From: an uncultured Gilliamella sp.
GTDB lineage: Bacteria; Pseudomonadota; Gammaproteobacteria; Enterobacterales; Enterobacteriaceae
Assembly (NCBI GenBank): GCA_945291235.1
Contig: CALYQY010000004.1
Location: 1 to 45,465 of the forward strand
Reading direction: 5' to 3'
Length of the DNA: 45,465 nt
A model generated the notes under the pieces. The model had not been told where the DNA came from. It did not search any database and saw nothing but the letters and a program-made list of their open reading frames with translations. Of the stretch, positions 9,213 to 19,108 are shown piece after piece (the first letter of the stretch is position 1; each line of letters begins with the position of its first letter). A program made the position numbers and the translations under genes.

Positions 9213-12200
9213 ATGTCACAATATAATGAATTACCAATGCCTGCATCATCAGAAACAGCTGTTGTTCCTGTTACCTATGCAGAAAACTATATACCCGTTA
9301 ATTATAAAGATGTTGAATTATTAATTAATGGTACTGATTTGATTGTTCAGTCTGGTGATAAAAAATTAATATTACCATTAGCGGCTAAACTAGCATCATT
9401 AGACCCAAATATATTTACTTTTTCATTTAAAGATGGGGTTACAATCAATGCTAATGAGTTAATTTCCAAGTCTCAATCTATTAATACTGCGCCAAAGTTA
9501 ACTGAAAATAATGAATCTGATGTTACTGAAAAAAATGAGATGAAGGGGCAAGATGAACATGAAGTTATCGAACCTGTCGCTAATGAATCTGTTGAAATTA
9601 TCGTAGTCAATAATTTAGACAGTCAATTACAAAAAGATGAAGAGAGTATTGAAGATCTTGAAAAGTTTATTTCAAAAAATTCTTCATCAACTATCAGTGA
9701 TAATGATAACAATATTTCAGAAAATATCCCGTATCCATCAACATCCGATACAGCCGAATCTTCAAAGGAAAAATTTATTGCAGAATCGCATGAAATTATC
9801 GATATCAATGATAATAATAACAATAACGAAGATAGCTCTGATGAAATCGATATTCCTTCAATAAAGTTATTACAAATCAAATCGGTTGTTAATAAATCAA
9901 GTAAAATTTGGATAGCGGGTACCGGTAATGACGAAGCAGCTGAATCAGAAAATTTTAATATCCAATATGAAAATATTCATATAGATCTATCGGGAGAAAC
10001 AGAAAATTGGACAATTTACGCTAATGATGAAACGAAGCTACCTATTGGGCAAATAGGGCGCGTTATAGAAATTAATGATGCAACAAGTGTCGTTTCTGTT
10101 ACTGGTCAACTCGGAAATATGAAAATCATTACAGCTGATTCGGCACTCGGTAAAGAATTTGGATTAGCTGCAAATCAATTTTTAATTATTTATCCTGAAG
10201 GAATAAAATCGTCTTTTAGTCTTGCTTTAAGCTATATTGATAATCAAGGCAATACAGTAAATGAACAGGCTAATTTTGATATTACCGATCACCCAGCAAT
10301 TATTGTTGATAATACTGGGCATTTTCAACTTTCATCAACCAAAAATAATGTTGATATCACCGCTGGTAGTGGGGATGATACCATTTTTGCAGGCAATCAA
10401 AATGGACATTATGATGGAGGTGCTGGTACAAATACAGTTAATTATAGCCAACTTAAAGAATCACTGGTTATTGATTTAAATAATGGAAAAACTGACGCCA
10501 AAAATACCCACCATACATTAGAAAATATTCAAAATGTAATTGGAAGTAATAATGGCGATACCATAATTGGGCATAGCCAAGAAAATAATATACTCACTGG
10601 CGGTGATGGTAATGATACGATTATGAGTGGTGGGGGTAACAACATTATTGATGGCGGTAAAGGTATCAATACCATTGCCTTTGAAAATGTGACTAGCGGT
10701 GTTCACGTTGATTTATCTGCAAATAAAGTTATTAATAACGGTAATGGTGGCACAGACTCTGTTAAAAATATTCAAAATATCACCGGTAGTGATTTTGATG
10801 ATATTTTAATAGGCGATGATCAAGACAACCTCATTGTCGGTGGTAAAGGTAATGATACTTTATCAGGTCGAGGTGGAAATAATACACTCGATGGTGGTGA
10901 GGGAATTAATACCGCTGACTATTCAGACGCTGAATCTGGAATTGAAGTGGATTTAACAAAAGATAATAACCAAGTTGAAGATAATGGATTCGGTGGAAAA
11001 GATACACTAATTAATATCCAAGCTATTGTTGGAAGTGATTATGATGATAAATTCATAACAGGTGTTGGCACTACCATTATTGATGGTGGCGCTGGTGATG
11101 ATCACTTTAAAGTTGGTGGTAATGAAGCGAGCATCACATTTTTAAGTGGAAATAGTGGTAATAACACCTATGAAGCAGGAGCAGGATTTAACAATTATTT
11201 AGGGGGAACAGGTTTTGACACCCTTAGTTATGTAAATGCAGCTTATGGAATTAGCATTGATTTCAATAAAAGTATTGTTTATGACAATGGCTTTTCAGGC
11301 ATTGATATTTTAAAGGATATTAATAAAGTCATTGGAACTAATTTTGATGATTATTTCGTTTTAGGTAATGGCGATCATTCAGTCGATGGGGGTCTTGGTA
11401 ATAATACAATCATAGCAGGTTCTGGCAACAATAAAATTAATGGAGGAAGTCAAGGCGCAGGTTTCATTAATACTGTTGATTACAGTAATGCAACTTCAGG
11501 TCTGGAAATGGATTTAGTAACGGGTGATGTTGCTAAAAATGGCTTTGGTGGTCAAGATAACATAACAAACATTCAAAAAATTATAGCGACTGATTTTGAT
11601 GATGTGATCTACAGTAGTGCTAACGATCTAAGTATTTTAGCTGGGGCTGGAAATGATACAGTTTACGGCAATTATGGTAATGATATTCTTGATGGTGGAG
11701 AAGGTGTAAACACATTAAGATATGATGCTCTCAGTGACGGTGTTACTATCAATATGAGTAACGGCACTGTTACTAAAACCTCTGGTACAGATAATTTTAC
11801 CAATTTCAATACTTTTATTGGTTCAAAAGGCAGTGATGTTTTCATCGCTGCAGCAGGCAATCAAACAATTGATGGTAGCTCAGGTCACGATGCCATAGAT
11901 TATAGTGGTATGTCTGGAAGAATGGTGGCTCATCTTGATACTAATCAGATTGATGATGATGTTAAAGATAGACATTTATTTCATCACACCGTAAAAAATA
12001 TTGATGAAGTTAGATTTTCAAATGCTTCAGGTAATGTTGGTTATACTAAAACATCGGGTTCAACAAAGTTTGTCGGCGGTTCATTAAATGATACCTTCTA
12101 TATTTTAGGCGGAAATAATGAAATTTTTGGTGGAAGCGGCACAGATATAATCAGCTATCGATACTCTACTACTGGAAAAGGTGTTGTAGTAGAACTCAAT

Positions 12201-13100
12201 CAAAGTGGTACAGGTTATGCAACACAAAATAGCTATGGTGGTAAAGACCATATTGTGGATGTCGAAACCGTTCATGGTACCGAATTCAATGACTATATTA
12301 AATCTTTCGCTGAAATGAGAGGATTTTCTGGTAACGATACACTAGAAGGCGTTGGTAAAAATGCGTGGGTTGATTATGGCGATGCATCAAATGTGGATAT
12401 CGATTTAGAGAAAGGTATTGCTGTAAAAAGTGGTGGGAAAACCACAGGTACAGATAAACTAATCAATATCAATAAAGTTGTAACTGGTTCGGGTGATAGT
12501 ATTGTTCGAGGCAATGATAACGACAATGTTATAACCGGACGATTTGGAAACGATACATTTTACGCTTCTACAGGAAACGATAGTTATAACGGCGATCGCG
12601 GTAATGATACGTTAATTTATAATGAATTAAATAATACTAAAATTGAAGTTAATCTTAATACTAACACAATTGTCAAAACCCATGATAATGGTAATCAAGG
12701 TGTGGACAACTATAAAAGTATTGAAAACATCATTGGAACCAATGGTAATGATATATTCAAAATTACCTCATTAGCAGATTTAAATGGCTATCAATGTATT
12801 GACGGAGGTCAAGGATTTGATGTTGTTAAAAAATCTGGTCAAACAGATAATTTCTTTTTTGGAAGTTCAACTATTTTTAAACATATAGACAGTTTTGATT
12901 TCAAAGACAATAGCATGGATAGAATTTCCATTGATTTATCGACCTTTTTTGATGCTTTGGATACAGATTCAGTTGAGTTTGTTTTAGATAGTAATGACAG
13001 TTTAGCATTAATAAATTCTTCTTCTTGGTCACATAGTGTAAATGGTTCAAAAGAAATTTGGACAGATGGTACACATGAATTAATCGTTGACCGAGTATAA
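9213..13100 (+). CDS. RTX-like repeat protein, secreted substrate 1
   Basis: This 1295-residue protein has no Sec signal and is the probable first substrate of the adjacent type I machine. Residues 1-90 form a module shared with its downstream paralogue (INGTDLIVQSGDKKLILPLA). Residues 96-217 are an acidic, Ser/Asn-rich linker with an Asn run. A second shared module (about 256-355) includes ENWTIYANDE and GRVIEINDAT. From about residue 365 to 1200 there is a long array of Gly/Asp/Asn-rich beta-roll repeats of the GGxGNDTLxG kind, arranged in units of roughly 90-100 residues, each with a DGGxGxNTxxYS strand, a V/IDL strand and a closing NIxxIxGsdfDD segment. The last about 80 residues (FKHIDSFDFKDN to the end) are conserved in the paralogue and should hold the C-terminal export signal. 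An adhesin or surface-layer role is inferred; I see no toxin or enzyme domain. Confidence 0.85.
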   Translation: MSQYNELPMPASSETAVVPVTYAENYIPVNYKDVELLINGTDLIVQSGDKKLILPLAAKLASLDPNIFTFSFKDGVTINANELISKSQSINTAPKLTENNESDVTEKNEMKGQDEHEVIEPVANESVEIIVVNNLDSQLQKDEESIEDLEKFISKNSSSTISDNDNNISENIPYPSTSDTAESSKEKFIAESHEIIDINDNNNNNEDSSDEIDIPSIKLLQIKSVVNKSSKIWIAGTGNDEAAESENFNIQYENIHIDLSGETENWTIYANDETKLPIGQIGRVIEINDATSVVSVTGQLGNMKIITADSALGKEFGLAANQFLIIYPEGIKSSFSLALSYIDNQGNTVNEQANFDITDHPAIIVDNTGHFQLSSTKNNVDITAGSGDDTIFAGNQNGHYDGGAGTNTVNYSQLKESLVIDLNNGKTDAKNTHHTLENIQNVIGSNNGDTIIGHSQENNILTGGDGNDTIMSGGGNNIIDGGKGINTIAFENVTSGVHVDLSANKVINNGNGGTDSVKNIQNITGSDFDDILIGDDQDNLIVGGKGNDTLSGRGGNNTLDGGEGINTADYSDAESGIEVDLTKDNNQVEDNGFGGKDTLINIQAIVGSDYDDKFITGVGTTIIDGGAGDDHFKVGGNEASITFLSGNSGNNTYEAGAGFNNYLGGTGFDTLSYVNAAYGISIDFNKSIVYDNGFSGIDILKDINKVIGTNFDDYFVLGNGDHSVDGGLGNNTIIAGSGNNKINGGSQGAGFINTVDYSNATSGLEMDLVTGDVAKNGFGGQDNITNIQKIIATDFDDVIYSSANDLSILAGAGNDTVYGNYGNDILDGGEGVNTLRYDALSDGVTINMSNGTVTKTSGTDNFTNFNTFIGSKGSDVFIAAAGNQTIDGSSGHDAIDYSGMSGRMVAHLDTNQIDDDVKDRHLFHHTVKNIDEVRFSNASGNVGYTKTSGSTKFVGGSLNDTFYILGGNNEIFGGSGTDIISYRYSTTGKGVVVELNQSGTGYATQNSYGGKDHIVDVETVHGTEFNDYIKSFAEMRGFSGNDTLEGVGKNAWVDYGDASNVDIDLEKGIAVKSGGKTTGTDKLININKVVTGSGDSIVRGNDNDNVITGRFGNDTFYASTGNDSYNGDRGNDTLIYNELNNTKIEVNLNTNTIVKTHDNGNQGVDNYKSIENIIGTNGNDIFKITSLADLNGYQCIDGGQGFDVVKKSGQTDNFFFGSSTIFKHIDSFDFKDNSMDRISIDLSTFFDALDTDSVEFVLDSNDSLALINSSSWSHSVNGSKEIWTDGTHELIVDRV

Positions 13101-13126
13101 ATAGAGATAAGAAGTGAGACAAGTTT

Positions 13127-16100
13127 ATGAGTAACACAAATACAGCCTTAACACCGATGGAGCCAGCTCTTTCAATTATTCCTTTTACTTATGAAGACAA
13201 TAAAATTAATGCTTCATGGGAAAAAGATAAAGTATCTTTATCAATTAATGGTTCGGATTTAATCATTACTACAGGTGACAATCGTAAATTGATTTTAACG
13301 ATGGGAGCCGAATTAGCTTCTTTAAATGGAGGCGTGCTTTCATTAGCATTTAATGATGGAAAAAAATTAAATTCATATGAAATTATGAGTTTAGCGAAAA
13401 TTGAAGATATTACACCAGAGATAATTGAAACAAAAGCACCTGAACAACTTACCACTAAAGAGGATGACATCACTGTCGAAAGTGTCGAAGATAAAACGGT
13501 TGATCTCACGACAAACATGACAGACAATTTTATTGTTATTGATACAAGTGGTGGTGCGGACACGTCATCAAATGAAATTCAATCTTCACTTGAAAATATG
13601 ATGGATTTAGACATGCAAGTGAAGCCTGCTAAACTTAAGTCACCTCATGCAGATATTGTTTTTAAGAAGAGTTCATCATCCAGTTCGGATTCAGAAAAGT
13701 TTCAATCAAGTATCGATGGCGAAGTTCCAATTGTTGAAAGTAAACCACCTGCAAGTATTACGCCAAAGATGCCTAATGTTAAACTTTATCAATGGGAAGG
13801 ATTAATTGATAGTGCTCAACATGTTTACGACGTCGGTGGTGGTAATCTAACAGCAAGAACGGATGTTACAGCCAATGCGCAGTATTCAACAACACTGGTT
13901 GATCTTTCGCAAGAAAATGCTGATTGGACGGTTAACGTAGCTAATCAAAATTATATTGAAGAAGGTAAAATTCTTCGTATTGTCTCTTTTGATGATGCTC
14001 AATCAATAGGTAACATAACAGGGCTTCCTTCTGACTATGAAATTATTCGAGGCGGTACAGCGCAGGGTGATAAATATGGTTTATCGCTCAATGAAATAAT
14101 TATTTTATATCCAAAAGGTCAGATTAATAAATTCTCGATTTCGGTAACATACACTGATTCAAATGGAAAAACTGTAACAGAAGACTTTAATTTTTCAGTT
14201 GTTGATTCCCCTTCATCTCTTATTGATATCGATGGAAACATACTGTTATCAAGTTCCGCTAATAATGTTCATGTTGTTGGTGGTGCTGGAGATGATGTCA
14301 TTATTGCTGGCACAACACAAGATATTTATGACGGTGGAGCTGGAATTAATACTGTAGATTATAGCCAAGTAAAAGGTGACTTAATTATTGATTTACATAC
14401 GAAAACTGTTACAGGAGCTGTAAATCAACAGGTTGAAAATATTCAAAATATTATTGGTAACAATGGTGATAATACTTTTATCGGAAGCTTAACAGAAAGT
14501 AACAACTTGATTGGCGGTGATGGCAAGGATATCTTTTTTGTTGGTGGCGGCAAAGATAATCAGATAGATGGCAAAGGCGGTATTAATACAATAAGTTATG
14601 AAACCACTGATAACGGAGTCAATGTTGATTTAACTAAGGGCATTGTTACCGATGCATTTGGTCGAAACGACTCAATTCGAAATATTAATAACATTACTGG
14701 TACACATTTTGATGATGTCTTAATTGGAGATGATAAAGACAATATCATAATTGGTAATGGTGGTAATGATATCCTTGTAGGTATGGGGGGTAACAATACG
14801 CTAATAGGCGGTAATGGTGGAAATAGTACGGCCAGTTATCAAGAATCCGTAAAAGGAATTAATGTTGACCTTTCTAAAACAGATAAACAAGTTATCAATA
14901 ATGGCTTTGATGGTTCGGATACTTTAACGAATATTCAATCAATTAAAGGTAGTCAACATGATGATATTTTTAAAACCGCCAAAGGTAGTATAACGATATA
15001 TGGTGGTGAAGGTAATGATACTTTTTATATTGAAGGTGATGCAATTAGTCGAGCTGTAATTCACGGTGAAGCAGGTAATAATCTTTATGTTGCTGGACAA
15101 GGTTATAACTCCTTTATTGGTGGTTCAGGAATTGACGTTGTAGATTATCATCTAGCGTCTTCGGCCATTGATGTAAATCTTAAAACACGACGTGCCTATT
15201 CAAATGGTTTTGGCGGTGCGGATCAGCTAACTAACATAAATGGCATTGTTGGAACTGATTTTGACGATCGTATTGAATTGGCTAATGATACTAATTATCT
15301 CATTAGTACAGGTGCTGGCGATGATTATCTTATTGTAGGCAAAGGCGGAATGTCTAATTATTATGATGGTGGAGATGGTGTCGATACTATCGATTATAGT
15401 AATGTCGCTAATGGCATTGAAATCAGCCTGAAAAATCAAGTAGCAACAAAGAACGGTACCAAAGATAGCAATGGTCTTGATGGTGTAGATAAGGTCTCAA
15501 ATTTCGAAAATATTGTTGGTTCAGCTTTTGATGATATCATTGAAGGAAGCGATGCTGATAATATTATTCATGTTGGTGGCGGGTCGGAAAATATCATCTA
15601 TGGTTCTTTGGGTAATGACCAAATTATCACTAAAGGTAATGGAACGAATACGTTAGATTATAGTCGTTATTCTATTGTTGCACAGAATTCTGGGATTGAG
15701 ATAGACGCTACTAATGGAACAGTAATAAAAGATATCAACGGACAGACATATCAGGATAGTTTTACAGCGGGTGGATTCGCAAAATTTGTTGGTACGGAAT
15801 ATGATGATACATTCATTATAAACCAGAGTACAACATTTGTTGACGGTAGTGGTGGAACTAACTCGCTTATTTTAGATGAAACAATGCAAGGATCGTATAT
15901 TGTTGATTTAGAAAACAATCGTATTACAGCTAATAATTATGATGCTGAAATAAAGAATATAAATAATGTGACCATTAAAAATGGTACTTTGCAGTTTTAT
16001 GGAAACGAAACAGAAGGTAATACCGTTATTGCTGGTGCAGGTGATGATCATATCCATGCTAAAGGTGGTGATAATTTTATAGACGGTGGCGCTGGTAGTG

Positions 16101-17050
16101 ACTGGCTCTATTACGATGATGGAATTCAAGGTGTGGTTGTTTCGTTAGATGCAAACGGTAATGGTACGGCGACTAATGGTTTTGGCGGAAAAGATACGAT
16201 AAAAAATATCGAAAACATATATGGTTCACAATATGACGATATAATATCAGGAAAAGGAATTTTAATTGGTGGTGATGGAAACAATACATTAATTGGTATT
16301 GGCAATAATGCAGTTGTTCAATATAAATCACCAAATGGAATTAAAGCAAATCTTGACACAGGTATAGTAAGCGATAATGGGTATGGTAAAGAAGATCGTA
16401 TCGTGAATATACACAAAATCATTGGAACTGATAAAGATGATGAATTTTATGGTAGTAGTGTAAGTGATGAAATTCATACTGGTGCTGGAAATGATATTGT
16501 TTACGGCAGTAGTGGTAATGATAGAATAGTGAATACTAGTGGTAATACGAAAATAGATTATACTAATTTAAGAGAAGGTATAAGAGTTTATATTACTAAC
16601 AATAAAGATATGACAGTTTCTAAAGGTAATTGGGGGAGAGATACACTTACTTCCATTACCGATATTTCAGGAACTAATTTTAATGACGAGTTTCAATTCA
16701 GTTCGCTTACCGATTTCAATCGATATCACTCAATTGATGGTGGTTTAGGTATAGATAGTGTCACCAAAAAAGGAAGAGCTGGAACGTTTGATTTTAGTGT
16801 CGTTAATAAAAATTTATTTAAACATATTGATATTTTCAATTTTAAAGATGGGGTCGCTGGTGATTTTATCCTCGTAAATTTAAGTGATTTATTTGAGAAT
16901 ATGGATAATAACAATATTCGATTTGATACCGATAGCACTGATTCATTACAAATTTTAGATAGTGCAGGTACTTGGGTACATTCTGAAATTTCACCGGGTG
17001 TTGATCAGTGGACAGATGGAACCCATACATTAACTTGGAATCATGTATAG
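13127..17050 (+). CDS. RTX-like repeat protein, secreted substrate 2
   Basis: This 1307-residue paralogue of the preceding gene starts 26 bases after its stop. The two proteins are colinear: N-terminal module (1-85, INGSDLIITTGDNRKLILTMG), acidic linker with a Ser run (about 90-220), second module (about 258-360, ADWTVNVANQ and GKILRIVSFDDA), the beta-roll array (about 395-1210) and a matched C-terminal tail (FKHIDIFNFKDG and DQWTDGTHTL). The repeats include clear calcium-site nonapeptides such as GNGGNDILVG and GEGNDTFYI. No Sec signal or catalytic domain is visible. Sequence divergence between the two copies is substantial, so the duplication is not recent. Possible roles are a second adhesin or co-assembling surface fibre subunit; this is inference from architecture and context. 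Confidence 0.85.
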   Translation: MSNTNTALTPMEPALSIIPFTYEDNKINASWEKDKVSLSINGSDLIITTGDNRKLILTMGAELASLNGGVLSLAFNDGKKLNSYEIMSLAKIEDITPEIIETKAPEQLTTKEDDITVESVEDKTVDLTTNMTDNFIVIDTSGGADTSSNEIQSSLENMMDLDMQVKPAKLKSPHADIVFKKSSSSSSDSEKFQSSIDGEVPIVESKPPASITPKMPNVKLYQWEGLIDSAQHVYDVGGGNLTARTDVTANAQYSTTLVDLSQENADWTVNVANQNYIEEGKILRIVSFDDAQSIGNITGLPSDYEIIRGGTAQGDKYGLSLNEIIILYPKGQINKFSISVTYTDSNGKTVTEDFNFSVVDSPSSLIDIDGNILLSSSANNVHVVGGAGDDVIIAGTTQDIYDGGAGINTVDYSQVKGDLIIDLHTKTVTGAVNQQVENIQNIIGNNGDNTFIGSLTESNNLIGGDGKDIFFVGGGKDNQIDGKGGINTISYETTDNGVNVDLTKGIVTDAFGRNDSIRNINNITGTHFDDVLIGDDKDNIIIGNGGNDILVGMGGNNTLIGGNGGNSTASYQESVKGINVDLSKTDKQVINNGFDGSDTLTNIQSIKGSQHDDIFKTAKGSITIYGGEGNDTFYIEGDAISRAVIHGEAGNNLYVAGQGYNSFIGGSGIDVVDYHLASSAIDVNLKTRRAYSNGFGGADQLTNINGIVGTDFDDRIELANDTNYLISTGAGDDYLIVGKGGMSNYYDGGDGVDTIDYSNVANGIEISLKNQVATKNGTKDSNGLDGVDKVSNFENIVGSAFDDIIEGSDADNIIHVGGGSENIIYGSLGNDQIITKGNGTNTLDYSRYSIVAQNSGIEIDATNGTVIKDINGQTYQDSFTAGGFAKFVGTEYDDTFIINQSTTFVDGSGGTNSLILDETMQGSYIVDLENNRITANNYDAEIKNINNVTIKNGTLQFYGNETEGNTVIAGAGDDHIHAKGGDNFIDGGAGSDWLYYDDGIQGVVVSLDANGNGTATNGFGGKDTIKNIENIYGSQYDDIISGKGILIGGDGNNTLIGIGNNAVVQYKSPNGIKANLDTGIVSDNGYGKEDRIVNIHKIIGTDKDDEFYGSSVSDEIHTGAGNDIVYGSSGNDRIVNTSGNTKIDYTNLREGIRVYITNNKDMTVSKGNWGRDTLTSITDISGTNFNDEFQFSSLTDFNRYHSIDGGLGIDSVTKKGRAGTFDFSVVNKNLFKHIDIFNFKDGVAGDFILVNLSDLFENMDNNNIRFDTDSTDSLQILDSAGTWVHSEISPGVDQWTDGTHTLTWNHV

Positions 17051-17065
17051 GTATCAGATATCTTT

Positions 17066-19108
17066 ATGAATAGTGAATTATCTACAAATTCTGGTGATAT
17101 TTTTCAACTAAAGTCGGTCTTGTCAGAGGCCGCAAAAAAATTATCTTTACCTGTTGGTCAATGGGAATGGCAGGAGCAGATTGAAAAACTAGAGCAGACT
17201 GCTAACCGAGAAATGTTGTTTGAGTTGGCACAAAAATATCTTGGTATAGAACTATTTCCTTGTTCCGAAGAACATAATGCTGTCAATAAAGGGTTATACG
17301 TTGCTTTTGAAGAACAAACAGGATGGTCTCTGCTTACCGTTCATTCTAATAAGATAAAAAATGAAAAAAATGTTAAATTAGATAAACTGCCAAAGGAGAC
17401 TTGGCGTGTCTTGCTAACTGAAAGAAAAAATAAATTAAGTTGGCGTTCATTGTTGGTTATGGGGCAAAAAGAAAATAGGATTATCAGTCGTCTTTTTTGG
17501 ACAACTCTGATAATCAATCTCTTTATCATGCTCATTCCATTATATTTAAATGCAATATATGATCGAGTAATACCCGGGCAAGCTGACTCTTCACTTTGGA
17601 CACTATCCTTAGGCGTAATGCTGGCTATTTTAGTTGAGTATTACTTTAGAATGGATAGAATAAAATTGGGGTGTGAATATTCATCTTTAGTACAATATCG
17701 TTTAGAGCCTAAAATTATTTCTGAACTTATTCAAGTTATGCCTAGCTTTAAAACTCAATGGGGACGCAAAGTAATTGAGGCAATGAACAACTGGAATGTG
17801 TTTAGAATGCAGTTTTTAACGTTCTTTTCAAGCACAGTATTAGATCTGGTTTTCAGTCTGCTTTATTTTATTGTTATTGCGATTGTTGCGGGTTGGTTAA
17901 TAGTTGTTCCTATTTTTATTTTTATATGTGCAATCGTTCGTATTACGCTTTTTTATTTTGAAAATAAATCTATTCCAACGATAAATGCTCAAGTCCCTTT
18001 TTCACCGACAACTCTTGAATATTATCAGTCTTCGGTTTCTTATAAAGAAGCGACTTATACCTTTCTAGCCGGTAATGAAAAAGCGCAGCAAAATGAACAA
18101 AAACGCTATATTATTCATAACCGCTGTAGTTCTTTTTTAATGGGTTTAACTAGTTTACAAACTGTGCTTGCCGTGATTGTCGCTTTTTACCTAATACAGA
18201 CAGGTCATATGTCGCCAGCAGGTTTATTTGCGACAATTATTATTGGTGGTCGTTTGAGTCAACCGTTTTTCTCGTTAATGCATATGTTACCTAATCTTGA
18301 GCGTATGACTAACTCCATGAAACAGATTAATGCGCTTCTTGATAAAGAACCAAATGAAAACGGATTATTAAGTGGCTTCAACGGCCCTAAAAATGGTTGG
18401 GGGGCATCTAAAGTTAGTTTCAAATATCACCCTTCCTTACCTTGTTTAGACGATATCAGTTTGCAAATCAAGTCAGGTGAACGAATAGCGATAGTTGGTG
18501 GGCCAGGATCAGGGAAAAGTACTTTATTAAAATTATTATTAGGTATTTTAGAAGCAGATGAAGGCAACATAACATGGAATGGTTTTATGTTAACTAAATC
18601 TATTGCGGATTCATTACGAAGTGAAACTCATTATCTATGGCAATATAGTGGTATTATCGGCGAAACAGTATACGAATATCTTACATTAAATAATAAACCT
18701 GACCAAATTTCGCATGATCGCGCTTTAGAAGTATTAAAACAAGTGAATTTGCAAAATTTGTTACCTTTTTTAAATAATGGACTTGATACTTACTGGCGCC
18801 AATTGCCTGTTCCGTTAACGATTTTACAACGTCAAAAGTTAGCTTTAGCTCGATTTATTTTATCTCCGCATAGCATATCATTTTTAGATAATCCTAGCGC
18901 CGAGTTAGATCCGAATACTGAGCAGTTATTGTTAGCACAACTTGATTTACGTGCAAAACAAGGACAAACAATGGTTATTGCAACAGACAGAACTAATCTT
19001 TTGAGCTTTGTTGATCGAGTTATTATGCTTAATGGTGGCAATATTGTTTTTGACGGAAATAAGCAAGATTTCCAACAATATTTGCAAAAGACAGCTCAAG
19101 ATAAATAA
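17066..19108 (+). CDS. SiiF-like type I secretion ABC exporter with degenerate ATPase motifs
   Basis: This 680-residue protein is the inner-membrane ABC component of the type I system. Residues 1-125 form a C39-peptidase-like domain without an evident catalytic Cys/His pair, followed by a membrane domain (helices between about 145 and 420) and a nucleotide-binding domain (about 445-680). Walker A is intact (GGPGSGKST, 478-486) and the Q-loop Gln526 is present. The signature motif normally LSGGQ is LTILQ (584-588), the Walker B Asp608 is followed by Asn609 instead of the catalytic Glu, and the H-loop position normally His is Asp641 (IATDR). It may bind ATP but hydrolyse it poorly. It starts 15 bases after the second substrate gene and closes the locus; a terminator follows. 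It is not MsbA, which has no C39-like domain. Confidence 0.92.
   Translation: MNSELSTNSGDIFQLKSVLSEAAKKLSLPVGQWEWQEQIEKLEQTANREMLFELAQKYLGIELFPCSEEHNAVNKGLYVAFEEQTGWSLLTVHSNKIKNEKNVKLDKLPKETWRVLLTERKNKLSWRSLLVMGQKENRIISRLFWTTLIINLFIMLIPLYLNAIYDRVIPGQADSSLWTLSLGVMLAILVEYYFRMDRIKLGCEYSSLVQYRLEPKIISELIQVMPSFKTQWGRKVIEAMNNWNVFRMQFLTFFSSTVLDLVFSLLYFIVIAIVAGWLIVVPIFIFICAIVRITLFYFENKSIPTINAQVPFSPTTLEYYQSSVSYKEATYTFLAGNEKAQQNEQKRYIIHNRCSSFLMGLTSLQTVLAVIVAFYLIQTGHMSPAGLFATIIIGGRLSQPFFSLMHMLPNLERMTNSMKQINALLDKEPNENGLLSGFNGPKNGWGASKVSFKYHPSLPCLDDISLQIKSGERIAIVGGPGSGKSTLLKLLLGILEADEGNITWNGFMLTKSIADSLRSETHYLWQYSGIIGETVYEYLTLNNKPDQISHDRALEVLKQVNLQNLLPFLNNGLDTYWRQLPVPLTILQRQKLALARFILSPHSISFLDNPSAELDPNTEQLLLAQLDLRAKQGQTMVIATDRTNLLSFVDRVIMLNGGNIVFDGNKQDFQQYLQKTAQDK

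Noticed and set aside
9213..17050. Repeated DNA in the two large genes as a CRISPR array or other non-coding repeat
   Set aside because: Repeats are degenerate, in frame, and explained by RTX-like protein motifs. Spacing is not of the repeat-spacer type. Open frames on other strands here are shadows.
17066..19108. ABC exporter as MsbA, given its place before lpxK
   Set aside because: It has an N-terminal C39-like domain typical of type I exporters, sits 15 bases after the substrate gene, and has its own terminator before lpxK.
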